Source: Castellaniella sp. UBA6218
GTDB taxonomy: Bacteria > Pseudomonadota > Gammaproteobacteria > Burkholderiales > Burkholderiaceae_B
Direction: 5' to 3'
Length of the DNA stretch: 32,285 nt
Assembly (NCBI GenBank): GCA_002421865.1
Contig: DISE01000120.1
Coordinates: 443 to 32,727, forward strand
The position numbers and the translations under genes are program-made. The notes under the pieces were generated by a model. It had not been told where the DNA came from. It saw only the letters and a list, made by a program, of their open reading frames with translations, and did no database searches. Positions 7,730-16,423 of this stretch are shown one piece after another. The stretch's first letter is position 1. Every line of letters begins with the position of its first letter.

Positions 7730-8539
7730 TCATTTCCTTTGCCTTGCCATTTCCCCGGCCAACAGGGACCGCACGACTGCAAGGGTTTCCGGCGTGTCAA
7801 CCCCAGGCCCGCCCGGCTCTACCTCGAACGCACGAATTCGAAGTCCCGCCGCCAGCAATCGCAGTTGCTCCAGTTTTTCTGCCCGTTCGATCATCGGCTG
7901 GGCTAGCGCGGCATAGCCGGCCAATACCTCTCGCCGATAGGCATAGACGCCCACATGTTTAAAGTAAACCGCCTCATCGAGCTCTCTTGGATAAGGGATC
8001 GGAGCGCGGCTGAAGTACAGAGCATCACTGTTATCCCCCAACACGACTTTCACGGCATCGGGATTCTTCGCTTCCTCGGCCATGATCCGGTGATAAAGGG
8101 TACCTACCGCTACCGACCGATCCGCAAGCATGCCGTTTACCAGCGTTTCAACGTCCCCAGGTCGAATCAGCGGCTCGTCCCCTTGCAAATTCACGTATAC
8201 GCCCGCCTGAACCTGATCCATCACCTCTGCCAAGCGATCAGTGCCTGACTGGTGATCCGGCGAGGTGATGACATACCGGCCACCAAAAGATTCAACAGCA
8301 TCGGCCACCCGCGCATCATCCGTAGCCACCCACACCGCATTGATGCCTCGCACCCGCAAGGCCCGTTCATATACGTGCTGGATCATCGGTTTGCCGGCAA
8401 TATCGACCAAGGGCTTGCCAGGCAACCGAGTCGACCCGTAACGCGCCGGAATGACGATCGCCACGCCATCTGTGTTTTCCGATCTGGTCGCTGCATTCAA
8501 TCCGGCCATCATGCCGGACTCTTTCGGCTCACTCCTCAT
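7730..8539 (-). CDS. kpsU: KpsU/KdsB, CMP-Kdo synthetase
   Basis: Activates Kdo with CTP to CMP-Kdo, the donor used by KpsS and KpsC. PARYGSTRLPGKPL at 31-44 is the nucleotide-binding signature; NLQGDEPLI around 117-125 carries the metal-binding Asp. At 269 residues it is about 20 longer than KdsB/KpsU (about 246-250). The excess is at the N-terminus before GVAIVIPARY, so the real start may be one of the Met codons at 8512 or 8509, which have GAGGAG upstream. It is 9 nt after kdsA and 4 nt before kpsF, making a complete kdsA-kdsB-kpsF Kdo block. Confidence 0.92.
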   Translation of the reverse strand: MRSEPKESGMMAGLNAATRSENTDGVAIVIPARYGSTRLPGKPLVDIAGKPMIQHVYERALRVRGINAVWVATDDARVADAVESFGGRYVITSPDHQSGTDRLAEVMDQVQAGVYVNLQGDEPLIRPGDVETLVNGMLADRSVAVGTLYHRIMAEEAKNPDAVKVVLGDNSDALYFSRAPIPYPRELDEAVYFKHVGVYAYRREVLAGYAALAQPMIERAEKLEQLRLLAAGLRIRAFEVEPGGPGVDTPETLAVVRSLLAGEMARQRK

Positions 8540-8548
8540 CAGTCCGCC

Positions 8549-9409
8549 CTACTCTATTTCCAAAGGCTTGAATGACTTCACCAAATCGTCGATGGCCTTC
8601 ATCTGGACGAGGAAAGGCTCCAGCTTGTCCAGAGGCAGTGCGCTGGGTCCATCGCATTTCGCCTGGCTTGGGTCGGGATGCGCTTCCAGAAAAAGACCAG
8701 CCAATCCGGTCGCCATGCCGGCACGCGCCAATTCAACAATCTGTTGACGGCGTCCGCCCGAAGCGTCCGCCAGGGGATCGCGCTGCTGGAGGGCATGGGT
8801 CACATCGAAAATGATCGGCAGATTGCCTGTGACTTTTTTCATCACACCAAAGCCCAACATGTCCACGACCAGATTGTCGTATCCGAAACACGTCCCTCGA
8901 TCGCAGATCATGAGTTGATCATTCCCAGCTTCTTTGAACTTGTCCACCACATTGACGATCTGCGACGGACTCATGAACTGCGGCTTCTTGATGTTTATCG
9001 GTTTACCGGTTTCAGCCAGCGCAACCACCAAGTCGGTCTGTCGCGCGAGAAATGCGGGGAGTTGCAAGACATCCACGACCTCGGCAACAGGAGCCGCCTG
9101 CCAGGGCTCATGGACGTCAGTGATTAAAGAGATACCAAACTCTTTCTTTATGGCATCTAAAATATATAAACCTTCTTCCAAGCCCGGCCCACGATACGAA
9201 GAGGCAGAAGACCGATTGGCTTTATCAAAGCTACCCTTAAAAACATACGGAATACCAAGCCGATCCGCAATGCGCACATAATATTCCGCACAACTTAATG
9301 AAAAATCCAAACCCTCCAACACATTAACGCCGCCAAACAATACAAAACCGCTGGTGTTGGACAAGCAGCGCAAATTTCGCATATTTAAATCTTTATGATC
9401 AAAAATCAT
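8549..9409 (-). CDS. kdsA: KdsA, Kdo-8-phosphate synthase
   Basis: Condenses phosphoenolpyruvate with arabinose-5-phosphate. The 286 residues match the family (284 in E. coli). KANRSS at 63-68, GPGLEEG, TDVHEP, KKPQF, CDRG..FGYDN and FDVTHALQ are all present. FGGVNVLE near residue 25 has Asn where metal-dependent KdsA enzymes have Cys, pointing to the metal-independent type. I use the ATG at 9409; a TTG at 9430 extends the frame, and neither start has a strong ribosome binding site. The first ~100 codons (about 9120-9409) are much AT-richer than the rest and than kpsC, so a recombination boundary may lie inside the gene. Confidence 0.92.
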   Translation of the reverse strand: MIFDHKDLNMRNLRCLSNTSGFVLFGGVNVLEGLDFSLSCAEYYVRIADRLGIPYVFKGSFDKANRSSASSYRGPGLEEGLYILDAIKKEFGISLITDVHEPWQAAPVAEVVDVLQLPAFLARQTDLVVALAETGKPINIKKPQFMSPSQIVNVVDKFKEAGNDQLMICDRGTCFGYDNLVVDMLGFGVMKKVTGNLPIIFDVTHALQQRDPLADASGGRRQQIVELARAGMATGLAGLFLEAHPDPSQAKCDGPSALPLDKLEPFLVQMKAIDDLVKSFKPLEIE

Positions 9410-9502
9410 GAAATAGCCGACATCTAACAAATCACACCCATAAAAAACGGGCCTGATACCGGAGTTATCGAGGATTCAGTGGGCACCTTATTTTGCAAGT
9501 AA

Positions 9503-10282
9503 CTACGCCACAACGACCAGACGCTCGAAGGCCGCATCGTACCAGTGAAAACGCCGCATTTCGCCCAACTCGTCCATGCAGAGGACAAACCCGCTGCTCC
9601 CCATACCGCGTAGCTCTTTGAGGGTTTCAGAGAAGGAGTCACTATGAGCAACCTTCAATCGCAAATGATTGGCGATCGTTGTCGTCTGCCAGTTCAGTGA
9701 TTCAATATCACCGTCAAAATATCCCTGCTTGATCGGTATATCCGGCGGGAGCCAGGAGGTGTAGATCGTGTTAGTCCGGAACTTGACAGGGGTGAGGATC
9801 GAGACGTTATAGCCATGTGTCAGAATTTTCGCCTCACGACAGTCCAGACCAGCCTTGATCAGGTTTATCAGTAGCAGCCCTGCACTCCACTGTGTCACAT
9901 GGCCAAACGTCATTTCCTGTTTTGCTGGCGGCACTGTCACACAAAGCCATCCATCTTCTTTCGCGCAGTGGAGCAGATGTCTGATAAAAGATCCAGGGTC
10001 GAGGATATGCTCCAGCACATGACTTGCCCATACAACGTCGTATCGCTTGGCTGGCGTGAAGTCTGAAAAGTTCCCCACAAAGACCCTGTCTGGCTTTCCC
10101 TGGACGATATCGACGAGATCCACCTGAAATCCGTGTTGTCTGAAAAAATGCGTATGAACTCCGTTCCCTCCGCCGACGTCAAGCATATGTATATTTTCCG
10201 CATGGCCGGAATACATTTCCAATAACTCCAGCGCAGCATAAGTTGCTCGAAATCTTGGATGATCTGTTGAAGTATCAATCAT
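9503..10282 (-). CDS. Class I SAM-dependent methyltransferase
   Basis: A 259-residue protein with the Rossmann SAM-binding motif LDVGGGNG at 34-41, the following acidic strand (VDLVDIV at 54-60) and the motif II/III region YDVVWASHVLEHI at 81-93. This is the layout of UbiG/BioC-like methyltransferases often found in polysaccharide loci. The ATG at 10282 has a good AGGAG seven bases upstream. It lies in the AT-richer cassette, 61 nt after the transferase-HAD gene and 93 nt before kdsA. O-methylation of a sugar or of the chain terminus is the natural guess. The acceptor cannot be read from sequence. C-terminal residues 150-259 have no motif I recognise. Confidence 0.82.
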   Translation of the reverse strand: MIDTSTDHPRFRATYAALELLEMYSGHAENIHMLDVGGGNGVHTHFFRQHGFQVDLVDIVQGKPDRVFVGNFSDFTPAKRYDVVWASHVLEHILDPGSFIRHLLHCAKEDGWLCVTVPPAKQEMTFGHVTQWSAGLLLINLIKAGLDCREAKILTHGYNVSILTPVKFRTNTIYTSWLPPDIPIKQGYFDGDIESLNWQTTTIANHLRLKVAHSDSFSETLKELRGMGSSGFVLCMDELGEMRRFHWYDAAFERLVVVA

Positions 10283-10343
10283 GCATGGCTCCTAAATCAG
10301 TCGTCGCACGGCCGATGCAATTACGCACCACCCTCCGTGCCCT

Positions 10344-13300
10344 TTATGAATTTGAATTTTTTCTGAAAAATACAGCCATCAACCTTAGATGCGGCTTTTT
10401 GCTGTCTTGGAAGAACTTGCGGGGATTCCGGAGAAATTTATGGTACAAGCGAACTGTTGACGTACGGCGCACGATCATTCTGAGCGCATGGTAAAAAATA
10501 TTCAGAGTTCTCGGCGGCTTGTACCAATCAGGAGCCATCATAACCATGGCCCCCTGCTTCCAGATACTGTGTTCTAGAAAAGTACCCGAATCTTCCTTTT
10601 CACAAGCAATTATCATTCTGGTATCGCGACCGCTGTAGACATTTTCAAAAGCCACGCTTTTGAACAAGGAGGCATCGGCCAGCGTGGGACGGTCGAGAAA
10701 TGACCGATAGTGGGCTGTTGCGAGATCCGCATCAAAGGGCGTGTCTGCCAGATTACGCGAAAAAACTTGCGCCATGTCTTCCGCAAACTTCACAACCTGG
10801 TCGTGAACACTATGGATAAACTGTTTACGCCCATTTTCCCGGGGAGAGTCCAGGCATTCATGCCGCCATGAATCACCAGTTTTCCTGGTCCTGATGAATG
10901 TCGATTCATCATTGAGGAAGATCGCCTCATACATCAGAATGTTTGCAATATATGGATGCCCGGATGTAGCGGGGTCTATTCTCTCGCCGAAGTACCCAGC
11001 CGCTTTCATCCCTTTGCTTTCGATGTTCCGAATGACATCTTTGTAAGTCACAAAATAGTAACCCGCTAGCGCATTACTATTGGTCAACCTTGATATTGAG
11101 GCCTGCAGTGTACCGTTATGTCCGATGTCGACGACGGCGTGTCGCTTGTCTTGCAGCAGGCCCTGTTCTGCGTAGTATCCTAATAGCGCATCACGCTCCT
11201 CTGCCGCGTTTCCCAGGATCTCATCGCAAACAAGGTCGATCAAACGAACGATATTTTCCTTGTTGACCTTGATATCAGCGCATTCATCACCGTTCGAAAA
11301 TCCAGCTGCGGCATAGACATCCTTCGAGATGTCCTTTATGCCGAAGCGGTTCTGCATCAACAAGGATATCGGAGTTGGCGTGAAATTGACGTCGAGGAGA
11401 TCGACGATATCCTGTCGCGAAAAGATCGAAGCCACAGACAAGGCGCGGCGTGACGCCTTCAGGTATACCGCCTGCGGTGCATTGTCGTAGTTAACCGAGA
11501 TGGCGTCATAGCAGCGCTTTACAATATCCCCATCACGCGACAGGAAGTACAGCGTTTCAACGCCGTCTTTTAGTGCCGACTCTGCTACCCATTTCGCGAA
11601 ACCGAAGAACATCGGCCCGGCAATCGCATAACCGAAGTCCTCGGCATTGCTCCCCGCATGCGATGGCTGGGCCAAGTTTTCCGGTCGCCAAAAAAGTTTA
11701 TTGGCGACCAGCGCCTGCATGATCGAACCCGACAGGCCGCCACGCTTGACTTCCGGCACAACTGCCAGACGACTTTCCTTGTCGAACAACTCGGCACAAC
11801 GCGGCGTGTACCAGGCAGTCCAGCCAAACGCCTCTGCGGGTTTGATATCCGCGTCAGGATTGTCTCCAAAATGCAATACTTGACTGCCATTGATGCCCAG
11901 CTCTTGGCTTATGTACTCGAACATCCTGCCTGTTGCTTTTAGCACGCAAGTCTCTGACGACACGTACAGCACGTGGTCATTTACGAAACCATTCTTTTCC
12001 AGAAGACGCTCGATAAAATCCTTATCGAAGTATGTATCTGATACCAATATGATTTTCTTGCCAAGCGCGATGGCGAGGTCGTACATCTCGCGTCCGAATC
12101 TTCTCGGCCTGCAGTAGTGAAGTTCCGCCTGCTCCTCGAGGGCCAGTAGTTCATCGGCCTTGTTCGCTGGCAGCGCAAGGCTCTGCACCATTGCCTTATA
12201 TCTTTCGTTGAGCGTTATCTCTTCGCCGTGCGCTCCATCTGTGACCAGCCCGCGGGCTTTCTCCCTCTGCTCCCGGAAAGCGAGATCCGCGATACCCATG
12301 ATCCGTCTTGCATCAGGCTCTATCGCGTCAAATATATCGTTGGCTTGCCTGAAAGGACGCTCAATCAAGGTGTCAAAGATGTCAAAGGATATGACTTCAT
12401 GGCGACGCATCTTGTCTTCAATCAGCCCTTTGACATCATCCCAAGGCTGCGGGCTTCTTGTTTGCTCGTGCAAGGCGTGCACTATAAACGGCTCCTTTTT
12501 ATTCCTCGCCTTTGCCCTGTTGCTCACAGGCTCGAGCCTCTTCCCGATGGCAAGCAAGGTTTGTCGCATGTCCTCCAGCTTGTCGACATGACGATATGAC
12601 CAGTAGAAGCCGAGCATGTCCCGGAGCTTGTCCCTTCCTTCCAGAAACATGATCGGCTCACAGTCATTCACCGCCATCAGAGGCTTCAGTGCGCGGGACC
12701 AGAAATGCGGACTGACAAACACCTGATAGATGGAGAGATACTCATTCTTGCTGCGATCTGTTCCGTAGCGGATGACGGGCTGGAACAGGAATTCCGCGTC
12801 GACACCGAAATGACGTGCCTCGTAGATTACCGACGAGGAAATCGAAAGTGCCTTGTGGATCCGCCCCGATGCCAGCATTTCGTAGGACGGCCAGTCGACG
12901 ATCTGAGCAACGCCTGACTGCTTGACGTATTTCAGGATCTCCTCATCACCGCCCCTAACATAGGGATGGCGGCTGTAATATATCTTTGCGTACTTGGCTG
13001 CGACCGCTTCGAACTCGGTCTTGAAGTCCAGCAGATTGAGCATCTTGCCTTCACGGCAAACAGCCTTGTCTTCCAGGGTCTGCCCGATGAACAACGCAGA
13101 TCCATTCTTGATCGGGTGGTTCGGGCGCCTGTAACCCTTGTAGTACTGTATCCGCAACCGGTCCGCATACAAGTCGAAAACCTCGTTCCTAAGGGCAAAA
13201 GTGCTGATCTCGTTGTATACAGCCTGGCTGGACGAGGAGAATCCGAACAGGATGTCATCCAGGTATCGAATGGGATGCAACCACATATCGACCCATGGCA

Positions 13301-13658
13301 CCTGCATGTCATCCAGAATGCGGCGTGTCTGCTCCGACAGTTCATAGCCTAGAACCAGTACTGACGGATCCAGGAAACCTTCGAGGTAGCCTCTCGATTG
13401 TGCATTTATCCTCCGGTCATCGAACCAGAACTGTGTCTGGTCGATATCCAGTCTGAGACCAGACAGTTCAAAAAATCTCATCCGGGACAGTTTGTCTGCC
13501 GAGGTCAGTGACGAGCTGAAGCTTTCTGGCCTGATTCCTGTTGCCATCTGCAAAGGCCTTGACAGCAGATCCATCATCCACCGACGGTTGCTAGCCTGTT
13601 CTTTCTCCTTGGTCATCAAGAAATCAGAGCAGATAAAAATCCTTTGGATGCAGAACAT
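10344..13658 (-). CDS. Large transferase-like / HAD-hydrolase fusion, putative capsule polymer enzyme
   Basis: About 1,100 residues; numbering here is from a TTG at 13700. The N-terminal ~400 residues look like a GT-B-type polysaccharide transferase: SRHPYVRGGDE at 243-253, a DWPSYEML stretch near 269, then SISSSVIYEARHFG at 286-299, spaced as the HP and SS motifs of capsule polymerases and sialyl/Kdo transferases. Residues 435-635 form a HAD phosphatase domain: DIFDT at 440-444, VSDT at 553-556, K588, FGDNPDAD at 611-618. The C-terminal part (FLSRDGD at 719-725, VDIGHNGTLQ at 857-866) matches the tail seen in large HAD proteins of surface-polysaccharide loci. Candidate starts are ATG 13658 (AGGGA upstream, used here), ATG 13616 and TTG 13700. 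It is the only chain-building gene in the operon. Confidence 0.75.
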   Translation of the reverse strand: MFCIQRIFICSDFLMTKEKEQASNRRWMMDLLSRPLQMATGIRPESFSSSLTSADKLSRMRFFELSGLRLDIDQTQFWFDDRRINAQSRGYLEGFLDPSVLVLGYELSEQTRRILDDMQVPWVDMWLHPIRYLDDILFGFSSSSQAVYNEISTFALRNEVFDLYADRLRIQYYKGYRRPNHPIKNGSALFIGQTLEDKAVCREGKMLNLLDFKTEFEAVAAKYAKIYYSRHPYVRGGDEEILKYVKQSGVAQIVDWPSYEMLASGRIHKALSISSSVIYEARHFGVDAEFLFQPVIRYGTDRSKNEYLSIYQVFVSPHFWSRALKPLMAVNDCEPIMFLEGRDKLRDMLGFYWSYRHVDKLEDMRQTLLAIGKRLEPVSNRAKARNKKEPFIVHALHEQTRSPQPWDDVKGLIEDKMRRHEVISFDIFDTLIERPFRQANDIFDAIEPDARRIMGIADLAFREQREKARGLVTDGAHGEEITLNERYKAMVQSLALPANKADELLALEEQAELHYCRPRRFGREMYDLAIALGKKIILVSDTYFDKDFIERLLEKNGFVNDHVLYVSSETCVLKATGRMFEYISQELGINGSQVLHFGDNPDADIKPAEAFGWTAWYTPRCAELFDKESRLAVVPEVKRGGLSGSIMQALVANKLFWRPENLAQPSHAGSNAEDFGYAIAGPMFFGFAKWVAESALKDGVETLYFLSRDGDIVKRCYDAISVNYDNAPQAVYLKASRRALSVASIFSRQDIVDLLDVNFTPTPISLLMQNRFGIKDISKDVYAAAGFSNGDECADIKVNKENIVRLIDLVCDEILGNAAEERDALLGYYAEQGLLQDKRHAVVDIGHNGTLQASISRLTNSNALAGYYFVTYKDVIRNIESKGMKAAGYFGERIDPATSGHPYIANILMYEAIFLNDESTFIRTRKTGDSWRHECLDSPRENGRKQFIHSVHDQVVKFAEDMAQVFSRNLADTPFDADLATAHYRSFLDRPTLADASLFKSVAFENVYSGRDTRMIIACEKEDSGTFLEHSIWKQGAMVMMAPDWYKPPRTLNIFYHALRMIVRRTSTVRLYHKFLRNPRKFFQDSKKPHLRLMAVFFRKNSNS

Positions 13659-13754
13659 TAAAAAATAATCCCTGAAGTTGACTCTGGCGGGGCTGGGCAA
13701 TACCTAAACAATGACAGTCAAGACATTTATATTCACAGCCCGGAACTCAATATT

Positions 13755-13782
13755 TTTATGCATAACAAAGTTCCTTTGTCAC
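13755..13782 (-). promoter_or_regulatory. Possible internal promoter before the cassette
   Basis: On the minus strand GTGACA (13782-13777) is followed after 16 nt by CATAAA (13760-13755), a weak sigma-70-like pair in the AT-rich 179-nt gap between kpsT and the transferase-HAD gene. A 6-bp inverted repeat, ACAAAG-TTC-CTTTGT, spans 13765-13779. The gap could also simply be read through from upstream. Apart from this pair and the inverted repeat I see nothing else in the gap. Confidence 0.25.
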
Positions 13783-13837
13783 GCTTCCAGCCTTGGAAAA
13801 TAATGACTGCAGACCACACCGATGGACGTATTTTTTT

Positions 13838-14500
13838 CTAGACGGCCCTATAAATCTTAATTGCATCTTTCACGTTCTCAAATGACGAGATCTTGCCATC
13901 AACTATGACCAACGCAAAATTGCACAAGGCGGAAATATCTTCCATATTGTGCGAAATCAACAGGAAATTCGCTTTCCCAATTTTATTATTTATGATTTCC
14001 CCAGCCTTCTTCTTGAAATGAGCATCCCCCACCGACATCGCTTCATCGATCAGGTAATAATCGAAATCAAAAGCCAGGCTCAGCCCGAAAGCCACACGCC
14101 CCCGCATTCCGGATGAATAGGTCTTGACCGGCTCGTCAAAATAATCGCCAATCTCAGCGAACGACTCGACATAATCGACGATCCGGCGCAAGGCCGGCCC
14201 GCGGGCGCCTTGCACTCGGGCAACGAATTTCACGTTCTCCCGTCCGGTCAAGGACCCCTGGAATCCGCCGCTCAAACCGACGGGCCAGGAGATCCGCTTG
14301 TCCGTGATGATCCGCCCCCGATCCGGCACATCGAGACCGCCCAGCAAACGCAGCAACGTGCTTTTGCCCGACCCATTGCGGCCCAATATGGCCACATTGC
14401 GCCCTTCGGGTATGGTGAACGACAGATTCTCGAATACGCGGTAGCGCTTCTGCTGGCTGCGGTCACGGTATGACTTGTAAAGATTGCGCACTTCGATCAT
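13838..14500 (-). CDS. kpsT: KpsT, capsule ABC exporter ATPase
   Basis: Cytoplasmic ATPase that pairs with KpsM to export the lipid-linked polymer. The 220 residues match KpsT (about 219-224). Walker A GRNGSGKST is at 40-48, the signature YSSGMRGR at 128-135, Walker B YYLIDEAMSVGD at 148-159 and the switch His at 184. The ATG at 14500 overlaps the kpsM stop (TGATG). The frame is open further upstream, but that part is kpsM sequence in another frame. The 3' third (13838 to about 14080) is clearly AT-richer than the 5' part, mirroring the change inside kdsA. Confidence 0.95.
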   Translation of the reverse strand: MIEVRNLYKSYRDRSQQKRYRVFENLSFTIPEGRNVAILGRNGSGKSTLLRLLGGLDVPDRGRIITDKRISWPVGLSGGFQGSLTGRENVKFVARVQGARGPALRRIVDYVESFAEIGDYFDEPVKTYSSGMRGRVAFGLSLAFDFDYYLIDEAMSVGDAHFKKKAGEIINNKIGKANFLLISHNMEDISALCNFALVIVDGKISSFENVKDAIKIYRAV

Positions 14501-15294
14501 CAGGCGGCCATCATGTGCAGGCGACGGGCGCGGTACAGTCCCAGGCCGATGAACAGGGTTGCGCAGGCCCAGACCGATGGATAAACCAGATTGACCTGCG
14601 GGATGCGGGGATACGTGACACTGGCGTCGATCCGCAGCAGTTCGATCACGTGCAACCAAGGGTTCAGGGCCATCCAGTCCAGCACCTGGGCGGGCAGGTG
14701 CCATACGGGAAAAATGGCGCCGGACAATAAATACAGGGGAAAATAGGCCAGCCGGATGATGCTTTTCGACTCGGGCATCACTTCGGCCAGGGCGCAATAC
14801 AGCATGCCCAATCCAAATGCCAGGGTCAGCCCCACCAGCCAGGTCAGGCCCCATTCCAGGGGCGCATGGACGCTCAGGTCATATCCTCCCCAGAAAGCCA
14901 TCACAAGCCCGACCAGCAGCAACACGCTGGCGGAGATGCAGAAATGCACGACGAAACGGGCGACCCAGGCATCGATGACCTGTATCTGGCGGTAGGCGAA
15001 CAGGGCGCGGTTCGCCTCCAGGGCTTCCATCATGTTCAGGGATATATTCTTGAACGTCAGGAAAGGCAGCACGCCGAACAAAAGAAAAACGGGCAATTCC
15101 ATCCCCGGCAGGCTTTTGCCGCGGACATAGGCATAGATCACCATCATCAGCACCAGGTGCAAAATGGGCTCCAGCAACGTCCACACCCCGCCCAGGCGCC
15201 GGGAACTGAACCGCACCTGCATTTCCCGCAGCACCATGGCGAACACCACGGCGCGGCTGATGGCCAGGGAATCGCGACGAATGATGGCCGCCAT
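14500..15294 (-). CDS. kpsM: KpsM, capsule ABC exporter permease
   Basis: Inner-membrane ABC-2 type permease of the KpsM/BexB/CtrC family; 264 residues against 258 in E. coli. It starts MAAIIRRDSLAI and shows the conserved LREMQVRFSSRRLGGVWTLLEP block just before the first membrane span. Six hydrophobic segments follow, with the typical SGAIFPVWHLP.Q re-entrant region near the C-terminus. I start at the ATG at 15294, 4 nt after the upstream stop, instead of the longer open frame to 15387. It overlaps kpsT by one base, so stoichiometric translation is expected. Confidence 0.94.
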   Translation of the reverse strand: MAAIIRRDSLAISRAVVFAMVLREMQVRFSSRRLGGVWTLLEPILHLVLMMVIYAYVRGKSLPGMELPVFLLFGVLPFLTFKNISLNMMEALEANRALFAYRQIQVIDAWVARFVVHFCISASVLLLVGLVMAFWGGYDLSVHAPLEWGLTWLVGLTLAFGLGMLYCALAEVMPESKSIIRLAYFPLYLLSGAIFPVWHLPAQVLDWMALNPWLHVIELLRIDASVTYPRIPQVNLVYPSVWACATLFIGLGLYRARRLHMMAA

Positions 15295-15298
15295 GCCG

Positions 15299-16423
15299 CT
15301 AGCGCCCCAACGCGTCCGCCGTGCGGCCCAGCACCAGCACTTGCACGATGGGTGAAATGATCTTCTGCCATTCATAGACGCCGGCATTGGTCACGTAAAT
15401 GGCGTCTTCCGGTTGCACCAGAAATTGCCGCGCCAGAAACAGCGCCGAAGGATCCTCCATATTCAGACGAAAGACCTGGGCGACGGGCTTGCCGGGCACC
15501 GCCGCCGGGCTGGCCGATGCGGGACCGGTCAGACGGAACACGAAAACGCCGGTCGCATCGGATGTGCTGTCACGCAGGCCGCCCACCACACCCAACGCCT
15601 CGAGCAGGCTGGGATTCGGGGCCGGGAAATCATGCAGGCCGGGCTTGACCACGGCGCCCATGGCGACGAAGCGCTGACGGTTGCGATCCAGGATGATCTC
15701 GGAATCGGGGGGCACGATGCGATTCTCCCCTTCCAGGATGTCCTGGTAGTTGTAGACCTCGGCATGGTCGCCCGTGCGCAAGGTCACCCGCACCAGATAG
15801 GGCTCCAGCACGGCGCCGCCTGCCCGGTTGATGGCGTCCAGCAGAGTCAACGGCCCATCCAGCGTGGATACGCGGCCCGGATGCTTGACGGCGCCGGCCA
15901 CCAGGACCGCGCCCGACTGATCCCCCGTCAGGGCGACATGCACTTGCGGATCGACGGACACGCCCTTCAGCCGGCGCCGGATCAGTTGCTCCGTTTCATA
16001 CGGCGTCAGGCCAGCCACCCGGATATGGCCCACATAGGGCAGCGACAAACGGCCATCGGCCTCGACACGCAATTGCTGGAACACGGTGCCGCCGGCGCTC
16101 AGCGGGGCGAAAATCCCCCCATCGGCCACGGTATCGGCCACCATCAGGCGAATGACATCCCCAGGGGACAGGCGCAGCTGGGGCATGTGCTTGGCCGTCA
16201 CGGTGGCTACGGGTTCCGGTTCGGGCGGCCGCATATAAGGCCCGATGGTGGAGGCGCTCAGGTCGATCAACTGATAAGGCGGCGTGACGTCGGGCTGGTC
16301 CGGTTCGGACTGATGCTGAATCTGCCGGATGGAAGGCCCCGCCGCGGACAGGAATGCGCCAGCGCAACCGGACAACGCACCGCAGACCGCCAGGCAGGCC
16401 AGAAGACGCAGGGGCTTAATCAC
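15299..16423 (-). CDS. Outer-membrane polysaccharide export lipoprotein (KpsD/Wza/CtrA-like)
   Basis: OPX-family channel component that carries the capsule across periplasm and outer membrane. The 374 residues are closer to Wza/CtrA/BexD (about 380-390) than to KpsD (558). With the GTG at 16423 the protein begins with a short basic n-region and hydrophobic core ending in the lipobox LSGC, Cys-20 being the lipidated residue. GAGGA lies five bases upstream, so I prefer this start to the ATG at 16465 that overlaps kpsE by 50 nt. The poly-export block LRLSPGDVIRLMV and SLBB-like repeats (VLVAGAVKHPG; FVAMGAVVKPG) follow. It overlaps the kpsE stop by 8 nt. Confidence 0.9.
   Translation of the reverse strand: MIKPLRLLACLAVCGALSGCAGAFLSAAGPSIRQIQHQSEPDQPDVTPPYQLIDLSASTIGPYMRPPEPEPVATVTAKHMPQLRLSPGDVIRLMVADTVADGGIFAPLSAGGTVFQQLRVEADGRLSLPYVGHIRVAGLTPYETEQLIRRRLKGVSVDPQVHVALTGDQSGAVLVAGAVKHPGRVSTLDGPLTLLDAINRAGGAVLEPYLVRVTLRTGDHAEVYNYQDILEGENRIVPPDSEIILDRNRQRFVAMGAVVKPGLHDFPAPNPSLLEALGVVGGLRDSTSDATGVFVFRLTGPASASPAAVPGKPVAQVFRLNMEDPSALFLARQFLVQPEDAIYVTNAGVYEWQKIISPIVQVLVLGRTADALGR

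Larger units (their letters stand above)
9120..14090. other. AT-richer serotype cassette between kdsA and kpsT
   Basis: By eye, base composition falls sharply in the 5' third of kdsA, stays low through the methyltransferase and transferase-HAD genes and the 179-nt gap, and rises again inside kpsT near 14080. Flanking kps genes are strongly GC-rich. This is the classic arrangement of a group 2 capsule locus, where region 2 is exchanged by recombination in the conserved flanks. No insertion sequence, integrase or direct repeat was seen at either edge. Confidence 0.55.

Noticed and set aside
9410..9502. Possible small gene or promoter between the methyltransferase and kdsA
   Set aside because: The 93-nt AT-rich gap has no convincing promoter pair or coding signal; the frames seen there are shadows.
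13801..13840. T-rich stretch after kpsT as a terminator
   Set aside because: The T-run lies on the wrong side for a minus-strand transcript and has no stable stem before it.
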